Source: Pelagimonas sp. (GTDB taxonomy: Bacteria; Pseudomonadota; Alphaproteobacteria; Rhodobacterales; Rhodobacteraceae). Taken from it: a DNA stretch of 64,000 bases. Location of the stretch: contig JAOASD010000036.1 in NCBI GenBank assembly GCA_025210265.1, positions 45,955 to 109,954 of the forward strand, given 5' to 3'. The notes below the pieces were generated by a model. The model made no database searches. It was given only the letters and a program-made list of their open reading frames with translations, and had not been told where the DNA came from. The position numbers and the translations under genes are program-made. Within the stretch, counting starts at the first letter, position 1; each line of letters starts with the position of its first letter. Below, one piece after another: positions 45,156 through 56,125 of the stretch.

Positions 45156-46160
45156 TTATTTCAGCGCAAACCCGCCTTCGGGCAGGTAGGCATCGGTGAA
45201 GAACAGCGCGCTATCCGCTGCGTTCTGAAAGCTGTAGGTCGTCGCGATCTGTTCAAGCGAGCTGGCCAGCCGCGCGTCATCCACATCGCCAAACCCGTTG
45301 GCCTTGGTGTAATCCGTCACCACATTGGCGTCGATGGCCAGTTGCAGGCGGCGTTCTTCCAGCGCCGGATCAGCGGCGGGATTGCGCGCGGTCAGGCTGT
45401 CCATGGCCTTGGCCGGGTCCGCAATCGCCGCGTTCCAGCCCTCGGCCACCGCCCCCAGGAAGCCTTTGACGACCTCGGGGTTTTCCGCCGCATATTCGGT
45501 GTTCACGATGATCGCATTGCCATACAGGTCCACCCCATAATCGGCCATCAGCAGGGTCGAGATGTCCTCTTCGGCGACACCCAGACGCACCAGGTTCAGA
45601 TAGGACGAAAAGCTAAAGCCGGTTATCGCAGCCACATTGCCGTCGGCCAACATGGGTTCACGGGTCGGAAAGCCCACGGGCTCTACCGTGATCGCATCCA
45701 TCTTCAGATCGTTCTGCGCAGCAAAAATCGGGAACTGCGCCCAGGCCCCATCCGGCGGCGGCGCGCCCAACACCTTGCCCGCCAGATCCGCAGGCGCAGC
45801 AACGCCCAAAGATTTGCGTCCAATCACGGCAAAGGGTGGTTTGTCATAGACCATCATCGCCGCAATCACCGGCGCACCGGGATTCTGGTCAAGGAATTTG
45901 ATCAGGCTGTTGATGTCAGCAAAACCGATGGGAAAGGCACCGGTGGCCACTTTGGGAATCGCATCCAGCGACCCGGACCCGGCGGTGATTTCAACCGACA
46001 GGCCGGCATCGGAAAAATACCCATTGTCGATGGCGACAAAATAGGGGGCGGCGGGGCCTTCAAATTTCCAGTCCAGAGCAAAAGGCACAGAGGTTTCGGC
46101 CTGCGCCGTCCCGGCGATCGCCAGGGCCGCCACAAGGGCAAGCGATGTTTTGTGGAACAC
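45156..46160 (-). CDS. ABC transporter substrate-binding protein, NMT1/THI5-like
   Basis: This 334-residue periplasmic protein has a signal peptide ending after A-Q-A at about residue 21. The following F-A-L-D-W-K-F-E-G-P and Y-F-V-A-I-D-N-G-Y-F are the NMT1/SsuA-like start. Related proteins bind pyrimidines, taurine, sulfonates or riboflavin. With the permease and ATPase it forms a complete importer next to the urea transporter, so a nitrogen compound is plausible but unproven. Confidence 0.85.
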   Translation of the reverse strand: MFHKTSLALVAALAIAGTAQAETSVPFALDWKFEGPAAPYFVAIDNGYFSDAGLSVEITAGSGSLDAIPKVATGAFPIGFADINSLIKFLDQNPGAPVIAAMMVYDKPPFAVIGRKSLGVAAPADLAGKVLGAPPPDGAWAQFPIFAAQNDLKMDAITVEPVGFPTREPMLADGNVAAITGFSFSSYLNLVRLGVAEEDISTLLMADYGVDLYGNAIIVNTEYAAENPEVVKGFLGAVAEGWNAAIADPAKAMDSLTARNPAADPALEERRLQLAIDANVVTDYTKANGFGDVDDARLASSLEQIATTYSFQNAADSALFFTDAYLPEGGFALK

Positions 46161-46317
46161 GGTGTCTCTCCTGTTTGGTGGTCAAATGCATGATTTTAAC
46201 TTTGTTCTGGACCGTCCAGTTCACCCCACCGGCCCAGGGGCGCATCTGCCCAATTCCCATTCAAAGGCCTCAGTTTAAGGCAGGGCGATTAAAAAACAAG
46301 CATTCGCAAAAGCGGCG

Positions 46318-47013
46318 TCAAACCGACACTTTGGACAGCACCTCTTGCCGCTGCGCCGGGTCTTTCCTGCCATTGAAAATCACGCTGCCGCGTTGCAGCA
46401 CGACAATCTGATCGGCCAGGTCAAAGGCAAAATCGAAATATTGTTCGACCAGCACAATCGCCATGTCTCCGCGATTGCGCAGCAGGCGGATGACCTCTCC
46501 GATCTGTTTGATAATATTGGGCTGAATGCCTTCGGTCGGCTCATCCAGCAACAGCAATTTGGGGCGAGTGATCAGCGCGCGGGCGATGGCCAGCTGCTGC
46601 TGCTGCCCGCCGGACAAATCCCCGCCGCGCCGGTCCAGAAACTGTTTCAGGATCGGGAACAGGTCGAAAATTTCGTCCGGGATGCGGTGGTCGCTGCGCG
46701 GCAGACAGGCAAAGCCCGTTTCCAGATTTTCGCGCACCGTCAGCAGCGGAAAGATCTCGCGCCCCTGCGGGACAAAGCCCACGCCCTTATGCGCCAGCGC
46801 ATGAGCCGAGCGCAGACCCATGGGTTCGCCGTCCAGGGCCATATCGCCGCCTGATCGCGGGTGCTGACCCGAAATCGCCCGCATCAGGCTGGTTTTGCCC
46901 ACCCCGTTCGTGCCCATGACACAGGTGATTTCCCCGGCCTGCGCCTGCATCGAAATGCCGTTCAAGATCTGCGAATGCCCATAATGCAGGGTCAGGTTTT
47001 CAAGTGTCAGCAT
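46318..47013 (-). CDS. urtE: urea ABC transporter ATPase UrtE
   Basis: This 231-residue LivF-like ATPase has Walker A G-T-N-G-V-G-K-T-S and the signature L-S-G-G-Q-Q-Q-Q-L. Walker B is L-L-L-L-D-E-P-T-E-G-I-Q-P, whose G-I-Q-P is typical of UrtE. It is the last gene of the urtABCDE operon, three bases after urtD. The set imports urea for the urease encoded divergently. Confidence 0.92.
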   Translation of the reverse strand: MLTLENLTLHYGHSQILNGISMQAQAGEITCVMGTNGVGKTSLMRAISGQHPRSGGDMALDGEPMGLRSAHALAHKGVGFVPQGREIFPLLTVRENLETGFACLPRSDHRIPDEIFDLFPILKQFLDRRGGDLSGGQQQQLAIARALITRPKLLLLDEPTEGIQPNIIKQIGEVIRLLRNRGDMAIVLVEQYFDFAFDLADQIVVLQRGSVIFNGRKDPAQRQEVLSKVSV

Positions 47014-47016
47014 TGC

Positions 47017-47757
47017 TTAGCGCCCCAGATAGACATCAATGACCTCGCTGTTCGAGGTCACATGATCCAAGCTGCCCTCGGCCAGTACAGCGCCCTCATG
47101 CAGCACCGTCACCCGGCAATTCAGGCGGCGGACAAATTCCATGTCATGTTCCACCACAACCACAGCCCGCGTTTTTGCCGCTTCGACCAGCAGATCGGTG
47201 GTGTGCTCGCGTTCCGCCGGGGTCATGCCCGCCGCAGGTTCATCCACCAGCAACAGCCGGGGCTCCTGCGCCAGCAGCATCCCGATTTCCAGCCATTGTT
47301 TCTGCCCGTGGCTCAGCTCGCCCGATTTGCGCTCTAGCGCGTCCTGCAGGCCCACCTCTTCGGCCAGCGCCCCGACGCGGTCCAGATCCTGCGCCGACGG
47401 GCGATAGAACAGCACAGCAAAGGGGCCGCGCGGATTGCGCAGGGCCATCAACAGGTTTTCCCGCACGGTCTGGTCTTCGAACACGGTTGGTTTCTGGAAT
47501 TTGCGCCCGATGCCTTCGCGCGCGATTTCCGCCTCGGACAGGCCCAGCAGGGACCGCCCCTTGTCGCCCCAGATCACCCGCCCCGCATCGGGGCGCGTTT
47601 TGCCGGTGATGATGTCCATCATCGTGGTCTTGCCTGCCCCGTTCGGCCCGATAATCGCGCGCAATTCCTGCGACCCGACGCTCAGCGACAGGTTGTTGAT
47701 CGCGCGGAACCCGTCAAAGCTGACCGAAACCCCGGACACTTCAAGCAACGTGGTCAT
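47017..47757 (-). CDS. urtD: urea ABC transporter ATPase UrtD
   Basis: This 246-residue LivG-like ATPase has Walker A G-P-N-G-A-G-K-T-T and the D-I-I-T-G-K-T-R-P-D segment typical of UrtD. The signature L-S-H-G-Q-K-Q-W and Walker B L-L-V-D-E-P-A-A-G are present. It overlaps urtC by four bases. Confidence 0.93.
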   Translation of the reverse strand: MTTLLEVSGVSVSFDGFRAINNLSLSVGSQELRAIIGPNGAGKTTMMDIITGKTRPDAGRVIWGDKGRSLLGLSEAEIAREGIGRKFQKPTVFEDQTVRENLLMALRNPRGPFAVLFYRPSAQDLDRVGALAEEVGLQDALERKSGELSHGQKQWLEIGMLLAQEPRLLLVDEPAAGMTPAEREHTTDLLVEAAKTRAVVVVEHDMEFVRRLNCRVTVLHEGAVLAEGSLDHVTSNSEVIDVYLGR

Positions 47758-48986
47758 TCCCCGGCCTCCTTTTCCCGCAGGCTGCTGCTATCCGGCCCCA
47801 AATCCGCGCCATGGCGCTGCGGGGCACGGCGACCCGTCCACAGATCAACCAGACCGCCCATCCCCTTGGGCGCAAACAGCGTCACCAGAACAAAGCTGAC
47901 ACCCAGCACGATCAGCCACCAGTCGACCCATTTCACCGTATAAACCCCAAGGTTCAGATCAGGGGCCTGCCCGCCCGTGAACCAGCTGGACACCAGGCTG
48001 ACAAACACCGCCCCAACCACAGCCCCATACAGCCGCCCGCGCCCGCCAATCGCCACCCAGACCGCCAGATAAATCGAAGCAATCGGGGCGATTTCCGCCG
48101 GGTTGATGATCCCGGCCTGCGGATAATACAGCGCCCCGGCGATGCCCGCGATCATGGCGGTCAGCGTGAACAGGAACAGTTTGTAGCCTTCGACCGAATA
48201 GCCCAGAAACCGCACGCGGGATTCATTGTCACGGATGCCCCGGATCACCGATCCGAATTTGCCCGACACGATCCAGGCCGACAGCACATAGCCCAGCCCC
48301 AGCGCCAGCGCCGACGCCCAGAGGAACCAGACCGACAGCACCGCCTGCGGCACATGATCCATCCCCGGCAGGTTCTGCAGCCCCGACAGCCCATTGTTGC
48401 CGCGCAGCCCGCTATCGTTCTGAAACAGATACAGCGCCAAAGCCAGGGTCATCGCCTGTGTCAGGATCGACAGATACACCCCAGTCACGCGCGACCGAAA
48501 GGCCAGCCAGCCAAACACCAGCGCCAGCAGCCCCGGCACCGCCACAACCAGCACCAGCTGGATTGCCAGACTGTCCGCAAAGGCCCAGACCAGCGGAAAT
48601 TCACTGCTGCCCACCACCCCAAAGATCTGGTTGCCGATCGCATCGGTGACTTCCTGTGCGGTTGGGGGGATGGGGGCTTCGGCCAGCGAGGTCTCGACGA
48701 TGCCGCGGGTGCGCTCATACATCAGCCACATGCCAATCATGTAACCGCCCAGCCCGAAAAAGGCGAAATGGCCCAGGCTGAGGATCCCCGCATAGCCCCA
48801 GACCAGATCCATCGCCACAGCCACCAGCGCCAGGCACAGGGTCTTGCCCAGAGTTTTGACAAAAGAGGTCGACACCAGCCCGACCCCCAGACCTTCGGAC
48901 AGGCCGGTGATCACAACCGTGAACAGCCCCAGCAGCGACAGAAAGATCAGCACCGAAGGCTGGCGCAAAAACACCGTGTTCTGCAT
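47754..48986 (-). CDS. urtC: urea ABC transporter permease UrtC
   Basis: This 410-residue LivM-like permease has about ten helices. It carries D-L-V-W-G-Y-A-G-I-L-S-L-G-H near the N terminus and L-G-Y-S-V-E-G-Y-K-L in the cytoplasmic loop. It lies 3 bases after urtB and overlaps urtD. The hydrophilic C-terminal tail of about 30 residues is typical. Confidence 0.93.
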   Translation of the reverse strand: MQNTVFLRQPSVLIFLSLLGLFTVVITGLSEGLGVGLVSTSFVKTLGKTLCLALVAVAMDLVWGYAGILSLGHFAFFGLGGYMIGMWLMYERTRGIVETSLAEAPIPPTAQEVTDAIGNQIFGVVGSSEFPLVWAFADSLAIQLVLVVAVPGLLALVFGWLAFRSRVTGVYLSILTQAMTLALALYLFQNDSGLRGNNGLSGLQNLPGMDHVPQAVLSVWFLWASALALGLGYVLSAWIVSGKFGSVIRGIRDNESRVRFLGYSVEGYKLFLFTLTAMIAGIAGALYYPQAGIINPAEIAPIASIYLAVWVAIGGRGRLYGAVVGAVFVSLVSSWFTGGQAPDLNLGVYTVKWVDWWLIVLGVSFVLVTLFAPKGMGGLVDLWTGRRAPQRHGADLGPDSSSLREKEAGE

Positions 48987-48989
48987 GGC

Positions 48990-50942
48990 TCAATCCCCCG
49001 CCGCGCGGCCCTTGAGGGCGATGATGCCCCTTGGGCGGAACTGGATGAAAATGATGATAAAGATGATCATGTAGGTCTGCGCCGCCAGCGTGTTGCTGGG
49101 GTTCATCCATTCGATCCCCTTTTGCAGGAACCCGATCATCGCCGCCCCGGCCAGGGTGCCAAATATATTACCGACACCGCCGACAACCACGGTCATAAAG
49201 CTCTGGACGATGTAATCGCTGCCCAGCTCGGATGTGACTTTGGCAAACAGGCCAATCGCCACCCCCGCGATCCCGGCAATGCCCGATCCCAACCCAAAGG
49301 TCAGCATATTCACGCGCTCGGGATTGATCCCCATCGACGCCGCCATGCGCCGGTTCTGCGTCACAGCGCGGGTTTCCAGACCCAGCCGGGTCTTGCGCAT
49401 GATAAACAGGAACACCCCCAGAAAGATCAGCGCCAGTACAAAGATCGCAATGCGGATATAGCTGATCGACACCACATCATTCAGCACCCAGGCCCCATCC
49501 AGCCAGCCCGGCGCGGTCAGCGGGCGGGCCTGCGTGCCAAAGATGTTTTTGGCCAGCTGCTGCAGCGCAATGGAAATCCCAAAGGTCGCCAGCAGGGTTT
49601 CCAGCGGGCGGTTATACAGCCAGCGGATCACCAGCCGCTCCATCGCGACGCCCGCGGCAAAAGTCACGGCAAAGGCCAGCGGCACCGCCAGCAGGATTGA
49701 CACCGTGTGGTTGGGGACCACCTGCTGCACCACAAACCCGGTATAGGCCCCCATCATGATAAATTCGCCATGGGCCATGTTGATGACACCCATAACGCCA
49801 AAGGTGATGGCCAGACCGATGGCCGCCAGGAAATAGATCGACGCCAGCGACAGCGCGTCCAGCATCAGATCCGCGCCCTGATTCAGCGCCAGCTTGGCCT
49901 CGATGCTTTTCAAGGCCGCGTCGGCAGCAGAGGTCACAGCCGCCGAAGGATCATCATAGACCTCGACAATACGCACATCTTCCAGCGCGCGGGCCATGTC
50001 ATTGGCGGTGATCAGCGCAGGCACCGTCCCGGCGCGGGCCAGGGCCTCATAGACGCGCAGCCGCGCGGCCTCTTGATCCAGCTGCACCAGTGGGACACCT
50101 CCGACGCTGCCCCCTTCGATATGCTGCGCCAGTGCCACGCGGATGTCCTGCGGGCTGAGGGGCGCGGGCGCTTTGCCCGCCGCAACCAGCAGCGCATAGG
50201 CCTCGGCCTGCGGCAGATCGAGATATTGGGCGACATTCAGATCCTGAGGCACAGGCCCCGTGATGATCCGTGTCTGAGTTTTCAACAGCGGGTTCAGCGT
50301 GGCCCGCAGATCCAGCCCCAGATCCCCCGACATGGATTGGATCGCCGCCACGCGGGCCGCCTCGTCCGGGTCAAAGGCCATGGTCAGCAGGCGCTCCAGC
50401 CGCTGTTTGCGGGCCTTCAGCGCCGGGTTGGGTTCCTCTGTGATAGAGCCGCGCAAAGGCGCAAGCAAAGCGGCCTCGGGCGCGCGTTCAATCGCCTCCA
50501 GCGCGGCAATGCGCAGCGCGACATCCGGGTCGCTCAGCTGAAACCGCACCAGCGCCGTGCCGATCATGGCGCGAATGCCACTATTGGGTTTGATCTGTTT
50601 CAGATCCTTTTTGGCAGCGGTGCCGACCGTGTCGCCACTGTCCAGATCCCGCAGCAGATAGGCCCCATCCGCCTGTTTTTCGGCCAAAAAGAACAGCCCG
50701 TCGGATTTGCGCAGCCACAGCGCCTTGCCCTGCCACAGCTGCAGCAGATCCTGCGCCTGCGGCAAACCGCTTTGGGCCACGGCCTCGATCGCCGGGGCGA
50801 TGGTTTTGCGCGAACTTTTGACGATCCGTTCGGACTGGCTTTGCAACAAGGCCTGTACCGGTGTGGCCGGGCTGTCCGCTTGGGCCTGCGCCGCAATCGA
50901 CCAGCCCAGCAGCGCCAGCACTGCCAGAAAAATGCGTATCAT
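48990..50942 (-). CDS. urtB: urea ABC transporter permease UrtB, long form
   Basis: This 650-residue protein has a signal peptide (about residues 1-22). A periplasmic Ala-rich helical region of about 330 residues follows, with HEAT-like repeats such as D-P-D-V-A-L-R-I-A-A-L. The C-terminal 300 residues are a LivH-type permease with I-N-M-A-H-G-E-F. Long forms with an extra N-terminal domain are common for UrtB, and the domain has no known job. It lies between urtA and urtC. Confidence 0.92.
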   Translation of the reverse strand: MIRIFLAVLALLGWSIAAQAQADSPATPVQALLQSQSERIVKSSRKTIAPAIEAVAQSGLPQAQDLLQLWQGKALWLRKSDGLFFLAEKQADGAYLLRDLDSGDTVGTAAKKDLKQIKPNSGIRAMIGTALVRFQLSDPDVALRIAALEAIERAPEAALLAPLRGSITEEPNPALKARKQRLERLLTMAFDPDEAARVAAIQSMSGDLGLDLRATLNPLLKTQTRIITGPVPQDLNVAQYLDLPQAEAYALLVAAGKAPAPLSPQDIRVALAQHIEGGSVGGVPLVQLDQEAARLRVYEALARAGTVPALITANDMARALEDVRIVEVYDDPSAAVTSAADAALKSIEAKLALNQGADLMLDALSLASIYFLAAIGLAITFGVMGVINMAHGEFIMMGAYTGFVVQQVVPNHTVSILLAVPLAFAVTFAAGVAMERLVIRWLYNRPLETLLATFGISIALQQLAKNIFGTQARPLTAPGWLDGAWVLNDVVSISYIRIAIFVLALIFLGVFLFIMRKTRLGLETRAVTQNRRMAASMGINPERVNMLTFGLGSGIAGIAGVAIGLFAKVTSELGSDYIVQSFMTVVVGGVGNIFGTLAGAAMIGFLQKGIEWMNPSNTLAAQTYMIIFIIIFIQFRPRGIIALKGRAAGD

Positions 50943-51010
50943 GTCGAAGAGATCCCCCGGTGGTGCGAAAGGGACAACAGCGCCCCTTTCGCCTGTCTTT
51001 TCAGGTCAGA

Positions 51011-52291
51011 TCAGTAGTTGGACTGAAGCTGAACACAGCTGGAGGTTTCGGTGTTGTACATCCCGCAGCCCAGATCTTTCCAATCGGATTTCAGCACGGC
51101 GGATTCCGGCAGGAAATCGGTCCATGCATCGCCCGGCACCTCAGAGGTCTGGCTGATGATGTCAAACTGACCGTCTTCCAGGATCTCGCCGATCAGCACC
51201 GGCTTGGCCAGATGGTGGTTGGGCAGCATCACGGCGGTGCCGCCGGTCAGGTTGGGAAATTCCTGGCCATACATCGCTGTGCGCACCGCATCGACATCGG
51301 TGGTGCCTGCGGCCTCGGCGGCGTTCACCCACATGTTAAAGCCGATGTAATGCGCCTCCATCGGGTCATTGGTCACGCGTGCATCGCCCATCTTGGTCTT
51401 CCAGGCGTCGATAAAGGCGGTGTTGGCCTCGGATTCGGCAGACTGGAAATAGTTCCACGCCGCCAGATGACCCACCAGGTTCGATGTATCCAGCCCCGAC
51501 AGTTCCTCTTCGCCAACCGAGAAAGCAACAACCGGGATGTCATCCGCCGACACGCCTGCCGCGGCCAGTTCTTTATAGAACCCGATATTCGCATCGCCAT
51601 TGATGGTCGAAATCACGCCCACCTTTTTGCCATCCGCGCCCAGCGCGACCACATCGGCCACGATCTTGGACCAGTCGGAATGACCAAAGGGGGTGTAGTT
51701 GACAAAGATGTCTTCGGCCGCGATGCCTTTGCCCTTCAGATAGCTTTCCAGAATGTTGTTGGTTGTGCGCGGATAGACATAGTCCGTGCCCAGCAGCGCG
51801 AATTTTTCCACGCCCAGCTCGTCCAGGAAATAATCGGTGGCAGGGATGGCCTGCTGGTTCGGGGCGGCGCCGGTATAGAACACGTTTTTCGAGCTTTCCT
51901 CGCCCTCATACTGCACCGGATAGAACAGCAGGCCGTTCAGCTCTTCGATCACCGGCAGAACCGATTTACGCGACACCGAGGTCCAGTTGCCAAAGATCAC
52001 ATCGACCTCGTGCACGCTCAGCAGCTCGCGCGCTTTTTCCGCAAAAAGCGGCCAGTCCGAGGCCGGGTCAACCACAACCGCCTCAAGCTCGCAACCCAGA
52101 ACACCGCCTGCGGCATTCTGCTGGTCCACCAGCATCAGCATCGTGTCTTTCAGCGTGGTTTCGGAAATCGCCATGGTGCCGGACAGGGAATGCAGAACCC
52201 CCACTTTGATCGTGCAATCCGCAGCAGTGGCGGCGCTGGTCAGTGCAAGAACCGCCGTGCTGGCAGCAAGAGTGGTTTTCAGAAAATTCAT
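51011..52291 (-). CDS. urtA: urea ABC transporter substrate-binding protein UrtA
   Basis: This 426-residue periplasmic binding protein starts at ATG 52291 behind GAGGAGAG. A signal peptide is cleaved near residue 24 before D-C-T-I-K-V-G-V-L. The stretch L-H-S-L-S-G-T-M-A-I-S-E identifies UrtA among branched-chain amino acid-type binders. The frame is open 49 codons upstream without a signal sequence, which I discard. It is the first gene of the urt operon. Confidence 0.94.
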   Translation of the reverse strand: MNFLKTTLAASTAVLALTSAATAADCTIKVGVLHSLSGTMAISETTLKDTMLMLVDQQNAAGGVLGCELEAVVVDPASDWPLFAEKARELLSVHEVDVIFGNWTSVSRKSVLPVIEELNGLLFYPVQYEGEESSKNVFYTGAAPNQQAIPATDYFLDELGVEKFALLGTDYVYPRTTNNILESYLKGKGIAAEDIFVNYTPFGHSDWSKIVADVVALGADGKKVGVISTINGDANIGFYKELAAAGVSADDIPVVAFSVGEEELSGLDTSNLVGHLAAWNYFQSAESEANTAFIDAWKTKMGDARVTNDPMEAHYIGFNMWVNAAEAAGTTDVDAVRTAMYGQEFPNLTGGTAVMLPNHHLAKPVLIGEILEDGQFDIISQTSEVPGDAWTDFLPESAVLKSDWKDLGCGMYNTETSSCVQLQSNY

Positions 52292-52625
52292 CAGGTCTCT
52301 CCTCGCGGGGCAGGACGGAACGCTTGCCTCAGGCAGCAATGTTCCATAGCTGTGGCCCCGCAACTTTGTGTTGCATCCGTGTGGCGGCCGGTCAGAGCTT
52401 CCAATTCGTCTGGTCGTCACACACCCACCCTGTGTCATTCATCTAGACAGGCAGGCTAAGGGTTTTCTGCAGCGCAGCGGGCTTGACAATCTTCAAGCCC
52501 ATCCTCATGGGCAAAAAGCCAGGCTGCGTCCAAAAATTAATCAACAGCACTCAAATTGCATGATTTATGGGCGCAAACACAGGTCATGCGACCGGTTTCT
52601 GGGAATTTCATGGTCATTTTCCGGG
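52292..52625. other. divergent control region between urtA and ureD
   Basis: This 334-base gap has no convincing small gene. It should hold promoters for both the transporter and the urease operon. I looked for sigma-54 elements and NtrC-like palindromes by eye and found none with correct spacing. The DNA near ureD is locally rich in A/T. Confidence 0.5.
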
Positions 52626-53510
52626 ATGTTGACGATTTCTAAGGCAAATGCAGCCTGCAAGGTCCGTCCCATCACTCACGCCAGCCACATACCCACCCGG
52701 ACTGCAACGCAGGTCCAGCCCCGCGCCATCGGAGAGGTCCACCTACAGGTGAAACCGGTGAACGGGCGCACCGAAATACGCGATCTACGCCAGGCAGGGT
52801 CGCTGAAATGCCTGTTTCCGCGCCGTGATGGCCCTGGCCGCGAGGCCGTGCTGGTCAACACCGCAGGCGGCATCACCGGGGGCGATTCCTTTTCCCTCAC
52901 CGCCAGTACAGAGCCAGGGACCGAGCTGACCCTGACCACCCAAGCAGCCGAGCGCGCCTATCGCGCCACCGGACCAGATATGGGGCAGGTGACGAACCGG
53001 ATCACCGTCGCTGCGGGGGCGCGGCTGAACTGGCTGCCGCAGGAAACCCTGCTGTTTGACGGCAGCGCCCTGTCGCGCAACATGCAGATCGACCTGAGCG
53101 GCGATGCCCGGCTGCTGTTCTGCGAACCGCTGGTGTTCGGCCGGATGGCCATGCACGAAACCTTGCACGATCTGCGATTTCGCGACCGGATCCGCCTGCA
53201 GCGCAATGGCGCGCCGATCTATCTGGATGCGCTGCAGCTGACCGGAGATGCCCAGGCCCAGCTGGACCGCCCCTTTGTGGCCAACGGGGCCCGTGCCATG
53301 GCCAGCCTGGTCTATATCGGCCCGGATGCCGCCGCCCATCTGGACCCGCTGCGCGCGCTGCTGCCGCCCAGCGCCGGTGCCAGCCTGTTGGCTGACGATA
53401 TGCTGGTGCTGCGCCTGCTGGCCAGCGACAGCTTTGACCTACGCCAAAGCCTCGTGCCCACCCTGTCGCGGCTTTTGCGCTCTGCCCTTCCCCGATGCTG
53501 GATGATCTGA
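52626..53510 (+). CDS. ureD: urease accessory protein UreD
   Basis: UreD is a scaffold with UreF and UreG for nickel loading of urease. I start at ATG 52626, giving 294 residues; the frame is open further upstream but codes for unlikely sequence. Family motifs are [12 protein letters not shown], the A-E-R-A-Y-R segment and [10 protein letters not shown]. The ribosome site (CCGGG) is weak, so the start is uncertain. ureA follows after one base. Confidence 0.9.
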   Translation: MLTISKANAACKVRPITHASHIPTRTATQVQPRAIGEVHLQVKPVNGRTEIRDLRQAGSLKCLFPRRDGPGREAVLVNTAGGITGGDSFSLTASTEPGTELTLTTQAAERAYRATGPDMGQVTNRITVAAGARLNWLPQETLLFDGSALSRNMQIDLSGDARLLFCEPLVFGRMAMHETLHDLRFRDRIRLQRNGAPIYLDALQLTGDAQAQLDRPFVANGARAMASLVYIGPDAAAHLDPLRALLPPSAGASLLADDMLVLRLLASDSFDLRQSLVPTLSRLLRSALPRCWMI

Positions 53511-53511
53511 C

Positions 53512-53814
53512 ATGAACCTGACCCCCAGAGAAAAAGACAAACTGCTGATCGCCATGGCCGCCGAAATTGCCCGCAAGCGGCTAGCCCGCGGTGTCAAACT
53601 CAACCACCCCGAAGCCATCGCGCTGATCACAGATGCCGTCGTCGAAGGCGCGCGCGACGGGCGGTCGGTCGCAGATATGATGCAGGCCGGGGCCCATGTG
53701 ATCCGCCGCGATCAATGCATGGAAGGCGTCCCCGAGATGATCCACGAAGTGCAGGTCGAAGCCACCTTTCCCGATGGCACCAAACTGGTCACCGTTCACA
53801 ACCCCATTCGCTGA
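53512..53814 (+). CDS. ureA: urease gamma subunit
   Basis: This 100-residue subunit has the classical N-L-T-P-R-E-K-D-K start and [15 protein letters not shown] and the C-terminal T-V-H-N-P-I follow. It forms the (UreABC)3 enzyme with UreB and UreC in the cytoplasm. Confidence 0.97.
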   Translation: MNLTPREKDKLLIAMAAEIARKRLARGVKLNHPEAIALITDAVVEGARDGRSVADMMQAGAHVIRRDQCMEGVPEMIHEVQVEATFPDGTKLVTVHNPIR

Positions 53815-53823
53815 GGAACCCCC

Positions 53824-54129
53824 ATGATCCCCGGAGAACTCTTTCCCGCACCCGGTGTACTGGTGCTGAACCAAACCAGCGATCCAATCACCCTGATGGT
53901 CGCCAATACCGGGGACCGCCCGGTTCAGGTGGGCAGCCACTATCATTTTGCCGAAGCCAACAGCGCCCTGGACTTTGATCGGGCCGCCGCACATGGGATG
54001 CGTCTGGACATCGCCGCAGGCACCGCCGTGCGGTTCGAACCCGGTCAACGGCGCGAAGTCACCCTGATCCCATTTGGCGGCGCGCGCCAAATCTATGGAT
54101 TCAATCAAAAAGTCATGGGCCCTCTGTGA
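53824..54129 (+). CDS. ureB: urease beta subunit
   Basis: This 101-residue subunit has I-P-G-E at the start and [17 protein letters not shown] in the middle. R-F-E-P-G-Q-R-R and G-G-A-R follow. The length is normal. Two hairpins separate it from ureC. Confidence 0.97.
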   Translation: MIPGELFPAPGVLVLNQTSDPITLMVANTGDRPVQVGSHYHFAEANSALDFDRAAAHGMRLDIAAGTAVRFEPGQRREVTLIPFGGARQIYGFNQKVMGPL

Positions 54130-54158
54130 TCCGCCCTGCCCTCTCTCCAACCGCTGCC

Positions 54159-54201
54159 GATTTTCGCCCCGAAAATCGCCCCGGAAAATGACCCATTTTC
54201 C
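54159..54201. repeat. tandem A/T-armed hairpins between ureB and ureC
   Basis: GATTTTCG-CCC-CGAAAATC is at 54159-54177 and GGAAAATG-ACC-CATTTTCC at 54183-54201. The left arm of the first can also pair with the left arm of the second, so two exclusive folds are possible. They end just before the AGGAAGGA site of ureC. Confidence 0.65.
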
Positions 54202-54220
54202 GCCCCAGGAAGGATAAACC

Positions 54221-55981
<1,761 letters not shown>

Positions 55982-55984
55982 AGG

Positions 55985-56125
55985 ATGTATCATGCCAGCG
56001 ATGACTTCACCCGATGCTCTGGCTGTCGCGCACCCCACCCGGCGCATCTCACCCGTGTGTTGATCGAAACCCAACGCCCCGAGCGCACCGCCATCCCTGT
56101 CTCTATCAAGGCCGCTATGAAATGA
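55985..56125 (+). CDS. small ORF coupled to ureE
   Basis: This frame of 46 codons runs from an ATG four bases after the ureC stop and ends at a TGA that overlaps the ureE ATG (ATGA). It encodes C-S-G-C-R near the N terminus and a basic C-terminal half. Codon third positions are mostly G or C. Another ATG at 55992 has a better ribosome site (AAGGA) but a different frame that stops after 23 codons. The product may be a real peptide or only a translational-coupling device. Confidence 0.35.
   Translation: MYHASDDFTRCSGCRAPHPAHLTRVLIETQRPERTAIPVSIKAAMK

Noticed and set aside
47811..49700. A 629-codon plus-strand frame opposite urtC and urtB
   Set aside because: Very rich in His, Gln, Pro and Arg with no domain. 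It mirrors the real permease genes.
52292..52625. Possible sigma-54 promoter for urtA or ureD
   Set aside because: No GG-N10-GC pair with the right flanking bases was found by eye on either strand.
52368..52625. Upstream in-frame extension of ureD
   Set aside because: It adds 86 residues unlike UreD and runs through the control region. The ATG at 52626 fits the family length better, although its ribosome site is weak.
55992..56063. A 23-codon frame after ureC with a good AAGGA site
   Set aside because: It stops early and is not linked to the ureE start, unlike the overlapping frame from 55985. The ribosome site may be left over or may serve coupling only.
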